Shown in pieces: positions 7,939 through 16,370 of a DNA stretch of 37,048 nucleotides (position 1 is the first letter of the stretch; every line of letters starts with the position of its first letter). The translations under genes and the position numbers were made by a program. This stretch comes from Candidatus Arcticimaribacter sp. UBA7428 (lineage in GTDB: Bacteria > Bacteroidota > Bacteroidia > Flavobacteriales > Flavobacteriaceae), in contig DLQQ01000080.1 of NCBI GenBank assembly GCA_002477625.1, positions 1 to 37,048 of the forward strand, given 5' to 3'. The notes under the pieces were generated by a model. That model searched no databases. It was not told where the DNA came from and saw nothing but the letters and a program-made list of their open reading frames with translations.

Positions 7939-8988
7939 TTAAAGGATCAACATCGCGTCTCCATAAGAATAGAAATTATATTCTTCCTTGATGGCAACTT
8001 GATAAGCTTCTTTGATGAAATCTGGATCTGCAAAAGCAGAAGCCATCATCAATAAAGTTGATTTGGGCGTATGAAAATTGGTGATCATACAGTCAGCAAT
8101 TGAAAACTCAAATGGAGGAAAAATAAATTTATGGGTCCATCCTTCGTATGGATTTAAGGTACCAATAGAAGAAACTGAACTTTCTAATCCGCGCATAACG
8201 GTAGTCCCAACAGCACAGATTTTATTTTTTTTAGCCTTTGCAGCATTTACTATTTGCACTGCCTTTTCTTCAATAATGAGTTCTTCCGAATCCATTTTGT
8301 GTTTCGATAAATCTTCAACTTCGACCGGATTGAATGTTCCTAAACCAACATGCAATGTCAATTCGGCTAGATCAATTCCTTTAATCTCTAGACGTTTCAA
8401 TAGATGTTTAGAAAAATGCATTCCAGCTGTGGGAGCAGCTACAGCTCCTTCATTCTTAGCATAAATGGTCTGATAGCGTTCTTTATCGTAAGCTTCTGGC
8501 TCTCTTTTGATGTATTTTGGAAGTGGTGTTTCACCCAGTTGTTTGAGTTTCTTACGAAATTCGTTATAAGAACCATCGAAAAGAAAACGCAGGGTTCTCC
8601 CTCTGGAGGTTGTATTATCAATTACTTCAGCGACTAGACTATCGTCTTCCCCAAAGTAAAGCTTATTACCAATTCTTATCTTACGTGCTGGATCAACTAA
8701 AACATCCCACAAACGTTGTTCTTCGTTCAATTCTCTCAACAAAAAGACTTCGATACGCGCTCCCGTTTTTTCTTTATTACCAAAAAGACGCGCAGGAAAA
8801 ACCTTGGTGTTATTCAGAACCATTACGTCCCCTTCTTCGAAGTAATCGATAACGTCCTTGAATTGCTTGTGTTCTATTGTTCTGGTTGCTCTATTGAGAA
8901 CCATTAATCGAGCTTCGTCGCGATTTTCTGCAGGATGCTCGGCTAGTCTTTCTTCTGGTAATGTAAAACCGAAATTGGATAATTTCAT
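7939..8988 (-). CDS. queA: SAM:tRNA ribosyltransferase-isomerase QueA
   Basis: A 349-residue enzyme that transfers and isomerises the ribosyl moiety of SAM onto 7-aminomethyl-7-deazaguanine in tRNA, forming epoxyqueuosine. Typical QueA blocks are visible: an N-terminal [12 protein letters not shown] (15-26), [13 protein letters not shown] (55-67), [11 protein letters not shown] (151-161), AAPTAGMHF (184-192) and the [11 protein letters not shown] block (212-222). It appears to head its own transcription unit, because a full promoter (TTG-N21-TATATTTG) lies between it and aroA. Confidence 0.95.
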   Translation of the reverse strand: MKLSNFGFTLPEERLAEHPAENRDEARLMVLNRATRTIEHKQFKDVIDYFEEGDVMVLNNTKVFPARLFGNKEKTGARIEVFLLRELNEEQRLWDVLVDPARKIRIGNKLYFGEDDSLVAEVIDNTTSRGRTLRFLFDGSYNEFRKKLKQLGETPLPKYIKREPEAYDKERYQTIYAKNEGAVAAPTAGMHFSKHLLKRLEIKGIDLAELTLHVGLGTFNPVEVEDLSKHKMDSEELIIEEKAVQIVNAAKAKKNKICAVGTTVMRGLESSVSSIGTLNPYEGWTHKFIFPPFEFSIADCMITNFHTPKSTLLMMASAFADPDFIKEAYQVAIKEEYNFYSYGDAMLIL

Positions 8989-9044
8989 AAATAAGCTGTG
9001 TTTAGTTACTTCAATACCGCTTCATAGAAATGATATTAAAAGCG

Positions 9045-9076
9045 CAAATATACTACCTCAGCATAGGGGTTGTCAA
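9045..9076 (-). promoter_or_regulatory. queA promoter (TTG-N21-TATATTTG)
   Basis: On the minus strand a -33 TTG (9074-9076) is followed after 21 bases by TATATTTG (9045-9052), the complete flavobacterial consensus with normal spacing and the best-formed promoter in the window. Transcription would start about 50 bases before queA and probably cover queA, rlmN, the prenyl synthase and dnaG. An imperfect 9-bp inverted repeat (9075-9083 with 9093-9101) at the aroA stop precedes it, but lacks a U-tract. Confidence 0.68.
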
Positions 9077-9099
9077 GTAAACGGAGTTATTTCGTTGAC

Positions 9100-10326
9100 T
9101 TATTTTTCAACAAGCTCAAAACCAATAGCTTCCAAGTCATTCCAAAAGTCAGGATACGACTTAGTAACGACATTTGATTCTGCAATTTGATGGCTGATTT
9201 TCAAAGCCAAGGGAGCAAAAGCCATTGCCATACGATGATCGCTATAAGTGGCGATGGTTTGATTGACTTTAAAATCCTGATCAGCACTAAGGTGTAAGCT
9301 GTCCTCGGTCACTCGAATTTGAGCACCAAGCTTAGACAATTCATTTTCTAATGCAATGAGTCGATCAGTTTCTTTGATTTTTAGGGTGTGCAAACCTGTC
9401 AGATCACAAGCAACTCCTAGTCCGTAACAACTCACTGCAATGGTCTGAGCAATATCAGGTGCCTCGACCAGATCCAATGCAAGGGTTTTTGGTAATTCAA
9501 AATCTTTGATTTTTTCTAAAATCATTTGATCATTTTCAAAACGCGTATCAACTCCTAGTTTTTTGTAGACCGCAATCAAAACGGCATCTCCTTGAAGACT
9601 GTCTTGTCGGTAACTGCTCAACCGAATTCGACCTGCTTTGCTCAACGCAACACAACTGAAATGATAGGAAGCCGAACTCCAATCGGATTCAACAACTTGG
9701 GTTTGGTCGGCTATTGTTTTTTGTTGGGAGATTTTAATGTTTTTATCTTCAAAATGAGAACGAACTCCAATGCGATCCAACAAAGCCAACGTCATTTTCA
9801 AATAAGGTAAGGAGGTGATTTCTCCTTCTAGTTTCAAATTTAGTCCTTCTTCCAAATGCGGCGCAATTAACAATAAGGCAGAAATGTATTGGCTGCTGAT
9901 GTTTGCTGGTAAGGAAACAGCGCCACCTTTCAAGGCTTTTCCTGTGATCCGAAGTGGTGGATAGCCTTCTTCTTGTTCATAAGCAATTTGGGCACCTAAT
10001 TTTCTCAAGGCCTCTACCAAAACCCCTATGGGTCTTTCTTGCATGCGCGAAGAACCTGTCAAAACAACTTCACGCCCTGCTTGTGTTGCAAAAAAAGCAG
10101 TCAAAAAACGCATTGCTGTTCCAGCGTGGTGAATGTCTATTAGGTTTGAGTCTGTCGTTAGTGCATGATTCATGGCAACAGAATCATCCGAATTCGAGCG
10201 GTTTTTTATGGTCAATCCAGGATACAGTGCCTGTAAAAGTAATAATCGGTTGGTCTCGCTTTTTGACCCGGTAATATTGAGGCTTCCCAAACAGTTTTGA
10301 GAAGGGTGATTAATGTGAAGCAGCAT
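9100..10326 (-). CDS. aroA: 3-phosphoshikimate 1-carboxyvinyltransferase (EPSP synthase)
   Basis: A 408-residue EPSP synthase, the sixth step of the shikimate pathway, joining shikimate 3-phosphate and phosphoenolpyruvate. Visible residues are GSKSETNR (20-27, Lys22), AGTAMR (68-73), SSQYISALL (144-152), catalytic Asp291 in EAPDIAQ, the KETDR block (318-322) and SDHRMAMAF (362-370). The residue corresponding to E. coli Pro101 is Phe74. It begins 5 bases after the mazG-like gene, so these two are cotranscribed. The length is slightly shorter than the E. coli enzyme (427), with no obvious missing block. Confidence 0.93.
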   Translation of the reverse strand: MLLHINHPSQNCLGSLNITGSKSETNRLLLLQALYPGLTIKNRSNSDDSVAMNHALTTDSNLIDIHHAGTAMRFLTAFFATQAGREVVLTGSSRMQERPIGVLVEALRKLGAQIAYEQEEGYPPLRITGKALKGGAVSLPANISSQYISALLLIAPHLEEGLNLKLEGEITSLPYLKMTLALLDRIGVRSHFEDKNIKISQQKTIADQTQVVESDWSSASYHFSCVALSKAGRIRLSSYRQDSLQGDAVLIAVYKKLGVDTRFENDQMILEKIKDFELPKTLALDLVEAPDIAQTIAVSCYGLGVACDLTGLHTLKIKETDRLIALENELSKLGAQIRVTEDSLHLSADQDFKVNQTIATYSDHRMAMAFAPLALKISHQIAESNVVTKSYPDFWNDLEAIGFELVEK

Positions 10327-10331
10327 CCGTA

Positions 10332-10658
10332 TTATTTAAGTTTTGGATTGTTTTGATGTCGGTCGTGATCCCGTTGGGTTTTTAGGTTGAGTTTTTTATC
10401 AAAAGCGTCTTGAAGGTTGATTCCTGTTTGGTTTGCTAAACATAAAACCACAAAGACAACATCTGCAAGCTCTTCTCCTAAGTCTTTGTTTTTATCCGAT
10501 TCCTTTTCACTTTGTTCTCCGTAGCGTCTGGCAATAATTCGAGCCACTTCCCCAACCTCTTCAGTCAACTGAGCCATATTGGTGAGTTCATTGAAGTATC
10601 GGACTCCGTGATCCTTGATCCATTCGTCTACGGCCTTTTGAGCATCTTGAATTTGCAT
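10332..10658 (-). CDS. MazG-like nucleotide pyrophosphohydrolase
   Basis: A 108-residue all-alpha NTP pyrophosphatase of the MazG/iMazG type, which hydrolyses (possibly non-canonical) nucleoside triphosphates to monophosphate and pyrophosphate. The metal-binding pattern is complete: E34-x2-E37 in EEVGE and E63-x2-D66 in EELAD. It is a single-domain form, far shorter than E. coli MazG. It lies directly upstream of aroA in the same direction and 72 bases after the HAD gene. The preferred nucleotide cannot be inferred. Confidence 0.86.
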   Translation of the reverse strand: MQIQDAQKAVDEWIKDHGVRYFNELTNMAQLTEEVGEVARIIARRYGEQSEKESDKNKDLGEELADVVFVVLCLANQTGINLQDAFDKKLNLKTQRDHDRHQNNPKLK

Positions 10659-10730
10659 ACTGGAATTTTATGTAAAAATACATTAAGTCAAGCTACTAGA
10701 CAAAAGAGCGGCCGATCATATCCGAACATT

Positions 10731-11423
10731 TTACAATAAATTAGTTAAATCTGATAACTGATCAATAATCAAGCATTCTTCGTGATACGCTTCTTTGTGC
10801 GAATTGAAATGTATTGCCTGCATCCCTAGTTTCAATGCCCCTTGAATATCCGCTTCTAGACTGTCACCAATCATCATAGCATGTTCAGGAAGAACCTCAG
10901 CTGTTTTCATTGCAGATAGAAAAATAGTCGGATGGGGTTTTTTAACGCCAATTTTCTCAGCAGTCAAAACGGTTTTAAAAAACCGAGCGATACCAGAATT
11001 TTCTAGTTTCCGTTGCTGTACATGCTCAAAGCCGTTGGTGATGATGTGCAATGTATACTTAGAATTCAAGTATTCTAGAACTGAAATGGTATCTTTAAAA
11101 AGATGAGTATACGTAGAAAGTTGCTGTATATAAAGTTCAGAAATACGATCAATTCGAGCCGTGGAAGTAGGCACCTTCATGGCTTCAAAGGTTTTTTCTA
11201 ACCTCAAATAACGAAGCTCGATTTCCGAAATCATATTCTCGCGATACTGCTTCCAATAATAATGGTTGATTGGATTATAAAAGTCCAAAAATACTTCGAG
11301 AGAAAAATCAAAGTTCAATTCTTCGAAAATCGATTTAAATGTTGCACCAGAATTTTTTTCAAAATCCCAAAGCGTATGGTCCAAGTCAAAGAAAATATGC
11401 TGGACCTTATGTGAATTAATCAT
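10731..11423 (-). CDS. HAD-family hydrolase, YjjG-like nucleotidase
   Basis: A 230-residue haloacid dehalogenase-like phosphatase. Motif I FDLDHTLWDF contains Asp13 and Asp15; motif II threonine is in HIITNGF; motif III lysine is in KKPHPTIF; motif IV is GDSLEADI. The helical cap (about 20-90) and motif I ending HTLWDFE resemble the YjjG group, which dephosphorylates pyrimidine nucleoside monophosphates, some non-canonical. The next gene downstream is a nucleotide pyrophosphatase, which fits nucleotide-pool sanitation but is only suggestive. Its start overlaps the preceding gene by 8 bases. Confidence 0.85.
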   Translation of the reverse strand: MINSHKVQHIFFDLDHTLWDFEKNSGATFKSIFEELNFDFSLEVFLDFYNPINHYYWKQYRENMISEIELRYLRLEKTFEAMKVPTSTARIDRISELYIQQLSTYTHLFKDTISVLEYLNSKYTLHIITNGFEHVQQRKLENSGIARFFKTVLTAEKIGVKKPHPTIFLSAMKTAEVLPEHAMMIGDSLEADIQGALKLGMQAIHFNSHKEAYHEECLIIDQLSDLTNLL

Positions 11424-12711
11424 AGTTTACAATATAGTTGGTATAGGCTTCTTTCCACAAAGTGTTTTTATTGTGCGGAGAAAAAATCGCATTCGTTACA
11501 GAAAACACATGAACTCCCGTTGACGTTGGGATTTGATCTTTAAGGGTTTCTAATTTCTTAAAAGCAGTTTGAGCATCCAAGGTTCGTAACGCTTCTTCAG
11601 TTGCAACAACTGCATATAGCACCAAAGAGGTTTCAATTTCGTTACCTAAATCGTAGAATCGAAAAGGCACCGCTGTACTTGCTCGATAGCCTATTCTATC
11701 GTGATATCCTAGGCTGAAATCCTCTGCCTGCTCCATTCCCAAAGCATTCCGGTAGGTGTCGAAAACTGTTGTTACACCGCGATTAAAGCGTAAGAATTTT
11801 GTGTTTCTGTGAATGACACTTTCAAAACGCTCCAATTCTGTTTTGAATGTTGTAGCTTTTTGACGCCCTTCTGTAGAGACCAACAAAGAAACTTTATGAT
11901 AATCTGCAAGGGATTTAATTAAAGATTGAAAGGTGTCGTTGAAAATTGAAATCCCTTGATCATAAAAGGTGATTTTAGAAAACAGAAAGAAAAAACGGGG
12001 TTTTACCTTAGTCTTTTTAAACAAAGACAAAAAGGCGTTAAAATTATTCCACGGATCTTTCCAAAAGCCTAGCAAAACTAGGGTCTGTTCTATCATGCTC
12101 CACAATTCAAAATTGCCTAATGAAATTAGGAACTGAGCAGTATTTCTCAGAAATGATTTATGCTTGTATTTATAGGCAGATGTAACCTCAACCAAGGGTA
12201 TACACTGTACCTTAGATTTTTTGGTTTGCTCAAGTTCAGGGAATTTCTGAAGGAGTAAATCGAATGTTTTTTGAGCCCATAGATCAATAACGGGCCGTTC
12301 TAAAAAGTTATTCTGAACTGCAAGGCATTGGTCGCTCACAAACCGATCGGACTCGTCCTTTATATGGGTTAGGTATTCTTCGTATCTACTGATTAAAAAA
12401 AAGGTTGCTGCAAAAACATCAAATGGAAGCATGGAGTCTTTGTTACACTCAAAAAAAGCAGGTAAGCCTTCCCATTGAGAAACTGTTATTTCGATATCAT
12501 GAGCCCCTTGCTCAAACAACAAGGCATTTGAATTCACAAAAAATTCATTCCCCAAAGGGGCGTTAGCATAGCTTATTTTGGGTCCATTCTGAGCAATAAA
12601 AACTTCCAATTTTGTTGTGAAATCTACTTGAATTCCAAGGACGCTTTCAAAGAAATGCTTGAAAGTATATCGGAGTCTAGGAGTGATTGTGTGGGTATAA
12701 ACCAACAGCAT
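11416..12711 (-). CDS. Polysaccharide-deacetylase-like protein, probably non-catalytic
   Basis: A 431-residue protein of a Bacteroidota family that pairs an N-terminal domain of unknown function (about 1-165, including LPFDVFAATFFLISRYEEY at 95-113) with a C-terminal NodB-like polysaccharide deacetylase fold (about 168-430). In family members as I recall them, a DxDN motif and an HPSY motif carry the metal ligands. Here the equivalent positions read E175-V-T177-S and L277-V-S-T280, so the metal-binding Asp and His are absent, and no WHN-like motif is clear near the C-terminus. No signal peptide. It starts 2 bases after radC and overlaps the HAD gene, so it is in one operon with both. Role unknown. 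Confidence 0.7.
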   Translation of the reverse strand: MLLVYTHTITPRLRYTFKHFFESVLGIQVDFTTKLEVFIAQNGPKISYANAPLGNEFFVNSNALLFEQGAHDIEITVSQWEGLPAFFECNKDSMLPFDVFAATFFLISRYEEYLTHIKDESDRFVSDQCLAVQNNFLERPVIDLWAQKTFDLLLQKFPELEQTKKSKVQCIPLVEVTSAYKYKHKSFLRNTAQFLISLGNFELWSMIEQTLVLLGFWKDPWNNFNAFLSLFKKTKVKPRFFFLFSKITFYDQGISIFNDTFQSLIKSLADYHKVSLLVSTEGRQKATTFKTELERFESVIHRNTKFLRFNRGVTTVFDTYRNALGMEQAEDFSLGYHDRIGYRASTAVPFRFYDLGNEIETSLVLYAVVATEEALRTLDAQTAFKKLETLKDQIPTSTGVHVFSVTNAIFSPHNKNTLWKEAYTNYIVNYD

Positions 12712-12713
12712 AG

Positions 12714-13412
12714 TTATAGTAGTTTTTCGTCTGCAAAGCTAAAATAGCCTTTTTCAGAAATAATTAAATGATCTAGGAGTTTTATATCCATATTATCACC
12801 TGCTTTTTTTATTTTCTGCGTCAGTTGAATGTCACTTGTACTTGGTTTTAAAACTCCCGAAGGGTGGTTATGAGGAACAATTATAGCCGTTGCTCCAACT
12901 TGAAGGGCGCTCTTAAACAGCAATCGAATATCGACTGTAGTTTCCGAAATCCCTCCCTTACTCAAACATTTTTTTTCTAAAATATGATGTTGACTATTCA
13001 ATAATAAAACCCAAAACTCCTCTTGATCCAAATAGGACAAGACCGCAAATAGAACGTCATAAGCAATTGCACTACTGGTACAACTCACTTTTTCTTGTGC
13101 AGGAATTCCTTGCATTCGTTTCCCTAATTCCAATGCTGCTTTTATTTTTACGGCCTTGGCTGGGCCAATTCCCTTCCATTGCAATAAGCCGTCTATACCA
13201 ATTCTGTGAAGTGCACTCAGATCATTATTAAGGGAAGCCATGAGGCGTTGCATGAGTTGAACGGCAGTTTCCCCAGGATTTCCACTTCCAATTAAAAGTG
13301 CCAACAATTCTGCATTCGACAGTTGCTGAGCCCCTAGACTGATTAATTTTTCTCGAGGTCGTTCTTCAACAGACCAGTCTTTTAATGTAAATTTGGGAGG
13401 AATCATTTTCAT
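12714..13412 (-). CDS. radC: RadC family JAB-domain protein
   Basis: A 232-residue RadC (UPF0758) protein. A helix-hairpin-helix-like segment (about 65-90, ending KGIGPAKAVKIKAAL) precedes a JAMM/MPN+ metalloprotease-like domain with H181-N-H183-PSG and Asp194, the zinc-ligand pattern of active JAB domains. Despite its name a repair role is doubtful, and the biochemical function remains unclear. The ATG at 13412 is used; an ATG two codons later (13406) is equally possible. It is the first gene of the minus run and diverges from the PaiB-like gene; no TAnnTTTG is seen between them. Confidence 0.92.
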   Translation of the reverse strand: MKMIPPKFTLKDWSVEERPREKLISLGAQQLSNAELLALLIGSGNPGETAVQLMQRLMASLNNDLSALHRIGIDGLLQWKGIGPAKAVKIKAALELGKRMQGIPAQEKVSCTSSAIAYDVLFAVLSYLDQEEFWVLLLNSQHHILEKKCLSKGGISETTVDIRLLFKSALQVGATAIIVPHNHPSGVLKPSTSDIQLTQKIKKAGDNMDIKLLDHLIISEKGYFSFADEKLL

Positions 13413-13485
13413 AGTAAAGTAGGTTTACGATGGTTTTACGCTTATTAAAATCAATAATGTCTATAAAAATATAACTTTTTTAATA

Positions 13486-14109
13486 ATGAATTATCCTCCA
13501 AAACACCACCAAGAAAAACAATACGAAAATGCTTTAGAACTGGTTAAAATGTACCCGCTCGCAACTGTAATTACAGCCAGTAACAATTCCGTTTTAAGCA
13601 CGCATATCCCCTTAGTATACACTCCGAAAGGCACTTTGGGTACCTTGGTTGGTCACCTAGATAAATTCAATCCGCAGATCAGTCATTTCGAAGATAAGGA
13701 TCACGACTTAGAACTTATTTTTCACGGGCCCGAAGTATATATTTCACCCTCAAAATACAGCACAACACAGCTCCCAACTTGGAACTATTTTAAGGTTCAT
13801 TTGCGTGGAAAAATTAAAATCAAAAGAGCAGCACAAGAGGTGAAGGAAAGTCTAATTGCCATGACTGCTTTTCTGGAAGGTGCAAATCCTAGTTATGTTT
13901 TAGAAGAAAATAATCCGCGTATGCAAGCTGCCTTGGATTATATTGTTGGATTTCATATTGAGATTACATCTTGGGAAGGTAAATACAAAATTTCTCAGGA
14001 CAAAAACAAAGAAGATCGATCGAGAGCCAAACAGGCGCTAATCGACGGTCAGTCTCAAGTGATTGAGCACATTGAACGTTTATACGCAAACCATCAAACT
14101 AAAGGTTGA
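13486..14109 (+). CDS. PaiB-family FMN-binding protein
   Basis: A 207-residue protein of the PaiB family (FMN-binding split-barrel fold). Family blocks include an N-terminal MNYPPKHH, TVITASNN, STHIPLV, the VGHLDKFNPQ segment (55-64), GPEVYISPSKY (85-95) and PTWNYFKVHLRGKI (101-114). B. subtilis PaiB is described as a negative regulator of sporulation and protease genes, but most homologues are uncharacterised and may simply bind flavin. It is transcribed alone and its last 11 bases overlap the end of mpl tail to tail. Confidence 0.85.
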   Translation: MNYPPKHHQEKQYENALELVKMYPLATVITASNNSVLSTHIPLVYTPKGTLGTLVGHLDKFNPQISHFEDKDHDLELIFHGPEVYISPSKYSTTQLPTWNYFKVHLRGKIKIKRAAQEVKESLIAMTAFLEGANPSYVLEENNPRMQAALDYIVGFHIEITSWEGKYKISQDKNKEDRSRAKQALIDGQSQVIEHIERLYANHQTKG

Positions 14110-15463
14110 GCACGCGATCTTTTAAAGTGTCCCAATCAATACCTCCGTAGTTACCCGAACTCATCATCAAGAGGATACTATTATTCCACTCGTGCTCAAA
14201 AAGAAATTCTTGAAAAGCTTTGGGATTGGAAAACACTAGGAGATTTTCAGAACCAAAAGCAGTTTTGATTTCTTGTTCACTCAAAGGGCTTCTGTTTTTA
14301 ACTTTCAATGCTGCTGGATCATAAAAAACAACAGCTTCGTCTGCCCCATTGAGCGCATTTTTATATTGTCCAATAAAGGCTGGATTCAGGCTGCTATAGG
14401 TATGCAATTCCAAACAATATACTTTATGATGTTTGTCAAATTGTAACGCTACCGCTTCTGAAGTTGCCTTAACCTTACTCGGAGCATGGGCAAAATCTTT
14501 GAACAAGAAGGAGGATCCGTTATCTCCTATTTTCTCCAATCGCTTTGATGCGCCTTTAAAACTCATTATGGCTTCTAAAAAATCATCCTCATCAACTCCC
14601 ATCAGTTGGCAAATCCATTTGGCTCCAGCAATATTCGAAAGGTTGTGTTCTCCAAAAACTTCGAGGGGCAAATCGCCTTCATCCGTTTTCAAATAAGACA
14701 CTCCTTCTTCGATAAAATAATCTGGCAAGCGATAACTTTCTTTTCGAATGGTGTTTTGAGAAGCTGCGGTTATGCGCTCCAAGACAGAATCCGATTCGTT
14801 ATAAACCAATACACCTCCGGGCATTATCGAGTCGATATAGGTTTCGAATTGCTCGATGTAATTTTCTTCGGTCGGAAAAACATTGATATGATCCCAAGCA
14901 ATGCCCGAGATTAATGTAACATGGGGTTTATACCAAAGAAACTTGGGTCTTCGGTCTATGGGTGACGAAAGATATTCATCGCCCTCAATCAGCATAAAAT
15001 CATTTTCTTCTGTCAAATGAACCATGGTATCAAAACCTTCGAGTTGAGCACCAATCATATAATCGACTTCTTTTTCCCAATAATTTAGAACATGAAGAAC
15101 CATTGAAGTGATGGTTGTTTTGCCATGACTTCCAGCGATGACCACCCGTGTTTTGTTTTTTGTCTGTTCGTAAAGAAACTCAGGATAAGAATAAATTCGG
15201 ATTCCCAATTCCATTGCCTGTAAAAGTTCGGGATTATCTTCTTTGGCATGCATCCCTAAGATGATTCCGTCTAAATCATCCGTGATTTTTTCTGGAAACC
15301 ACCCCATCACTTCTGGATGCAAACTGGCCTTTGCTAATCTAGATTTTGATGGCTCAAAAATAGCATCATCACTTCCACTAATTTCAAAACCTTTGAACTG
15401 TAATGCTAATGCAAGGTTGTGCATGGCACTCCCTCCGATGGCTATAAAATGGAATTTCTTCAT
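14099..15463 (-). CDS. mpl: UDP-MurNAc:tripeptide ligase Mpl (cell-wall recycling)
   Basis: A 454-residue Mur ligase of the Mpl type, which attaches recycled L-Ala-gamma-D-Glu-meso-Dap to UDP-MurNAc. The N-terminal Rossmann-like motif IAIGGSAMHNLALAL (7-21) is characteristic of Mpl versus MurC, the ATP P-loop GSHGKTT is at 111-117, and an EGDEY acid motif lies near 160-164. All three Mur ligase domains appear present. It is the last gene of the adk-obg-TPR-mpl run, 23 bases after the TPR gene. Confidence 0.9.
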   Translation of the reverse strand: MKKFHFIAIGGSAMHNLALALQFKGFEISGSDDAIFEPSKSRLAKASLHPEVMGWFPEKITDDLDGIILGMHAKEDNPELLQAMELGIRIYSYPEFLYEQTKNKTRVVIAGSHGKTTITSMVLHVLNYWEKEVDYMIGAQLEGFDTMVHLTEENDFMLIEGDEYLSSPIDRRPKFLWYKPHVTLISGIAWDHINVFPTEENYIEQFETYIDSIMPGGVLVYNESDSVLERITAASQNTIRKESYRLPDYFIEEGVSYLKTDEGDLPLEVFGEHNLSNIAGAKWICQLMGVDEDDFLEAIMSFKGASKRLEKIGDNGSSFLFKDFAHAPSKVKATSEAVALQFDKHHKVYCLELHTYSSLNPAFIGQYKNALNGADEAVVFYDPAALKVKNRSPLSEQEIKTAFGSENLLVFSNPKAFQEFLFEHEWNNSILLMMSSGNYGGIDWDTLKDRVLNL

Positions 15464-15486
15464 GGGTCTTTCTTTCTGTTCTAATC

Positions 15487-16362
15487 CTATTCTGGAATAA
15501 AAGTAGGGTTAATTTCTAAAGCTAAAGTACGATATATCTCAGCCCGTTCCTTTTGGTTTATCTTTTCATAAAGCAAGGCAAGTTTGTAAAACGCCCATTC
15601 TTTGGGTAAATTATCGGAGTCATCGAACTGCTCTAAATAATATTGAAGTGCGCAAATGGATCGGGTTGAGCTTAAATTGAAAGTCAGTCCAATAGCGGCT
15701 AATTCATAACTCAGATTAGCACTTTTATTGTCAAAATAAGTTTCAACAACGGAAGCCTCACAGCTATCTAAAAAAGATAGGAGATCAAAAGCATTTTTAT
15801 ACTGGGCTTCAGCTTGAGTTGTGTTGCCTTCATATTCTAAAATAAACCCCTGAGCGAGATAGCCTTCAGCTGGACTCAAATCAGATAGTAATTTTGCGTA
15901 TTCTTTTGCCTTCTCAAGGTTTCCACCGAGGAAGTTGGGTAACTTGGTATAAATCCGAACAAGTGCCGTTAGAGTTGGGGTGTGGGTTGAATCTAATTGG
16001 TGTGCTTTCAGAAAATTTGTTTTCATTGCGTAGACATAGGGCAAGGCTTTAAACTTACTGATCTCATCAATTCGAATTCCATTAACACCTGCCAAACGAT
16101 AATGATACTCGGCATTATTTGGTTCCAACTCCAGCAACTTTGCATAATACTGAATTGCCGTTTCAAAATCCTTGTGTTTTATAGCCCAACGGATCAACCT
16201 ATTATAGGCCTCGCTGGTGCTGGATTCTTTCTCTAAGGTCGAACGTTTTTCTAGATATCCCTGATCAGAAGAAAAATCATAGGTTGCAAAAGGAGTTTTT
16301 TCTTGCCCTATGGTAGACCAACTCCAAAAAACAATAATACAAATGATTGAAATACGACCCAT
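15487..16362 (-). CDS. Secreted TPR-repeat protein, function unknown
   Basis: A 291-residue protein with an N-terminal hydrophobic segment (about 3-18, IGQ at the likely cleavage region), so probably periplasmic. Tetratricopeptide-like repeats are visible around 50-85 (ETAIQYYAKLLELEPNNAEYHYRLA), 150-195 and 255-290 (WAFYKLALLYEKINQKERAEIYRTLALEINP). TPR proteins usually act as scaffolds; no partner can be inferred. It lies 8 bases after obg and 23 before mpl. I do not recognise a named family. Confidence 0.8.
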   Translation of the reverse strand: MGRISIICIIVFWSWSTIGQEKTPFATYDFSSDQGYLEKRSTLEKESSTSEAYNRLIRWAIKHKDFETAIQYYAKLLELEPNNAEYHYRLAGVNGIRIDEISKFKALPYVYAMKTNFLKAHQLDSTHTPTLTALVRIYTKLPNFLGGNLEKAKEYAKLLSDLSPAEGYLAQGFILEYEGNTTQAEAQYKNAFDLLSFLDSCEASVVETYFDNKSANLSYELAAIGLTFNLSSTRSICALQYYLEQFDDSDNLPKEWAFYKLALLYEKINQKERAEIYRTLALEINPTFIPE

Positions 16363-16370
16363 ATTAAAAT

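Noticed and set aside
9075..9101. Inverted repeat at the aroA stop as a terminator
   Set aside because: One mismatch in a 9-bp stem and no U-tract on the minus strand; it may simply overlap the queA -33 element.
14433..14914. Open frames opposite mpl and other genes (also at 1446-1667, 7237-7590, 8078-8464, 30883-31194)
   Set aside because: They lie wholly inside well-supported genes on the other strand or frame, have no recognisable domains and no promoter; they are shadows.
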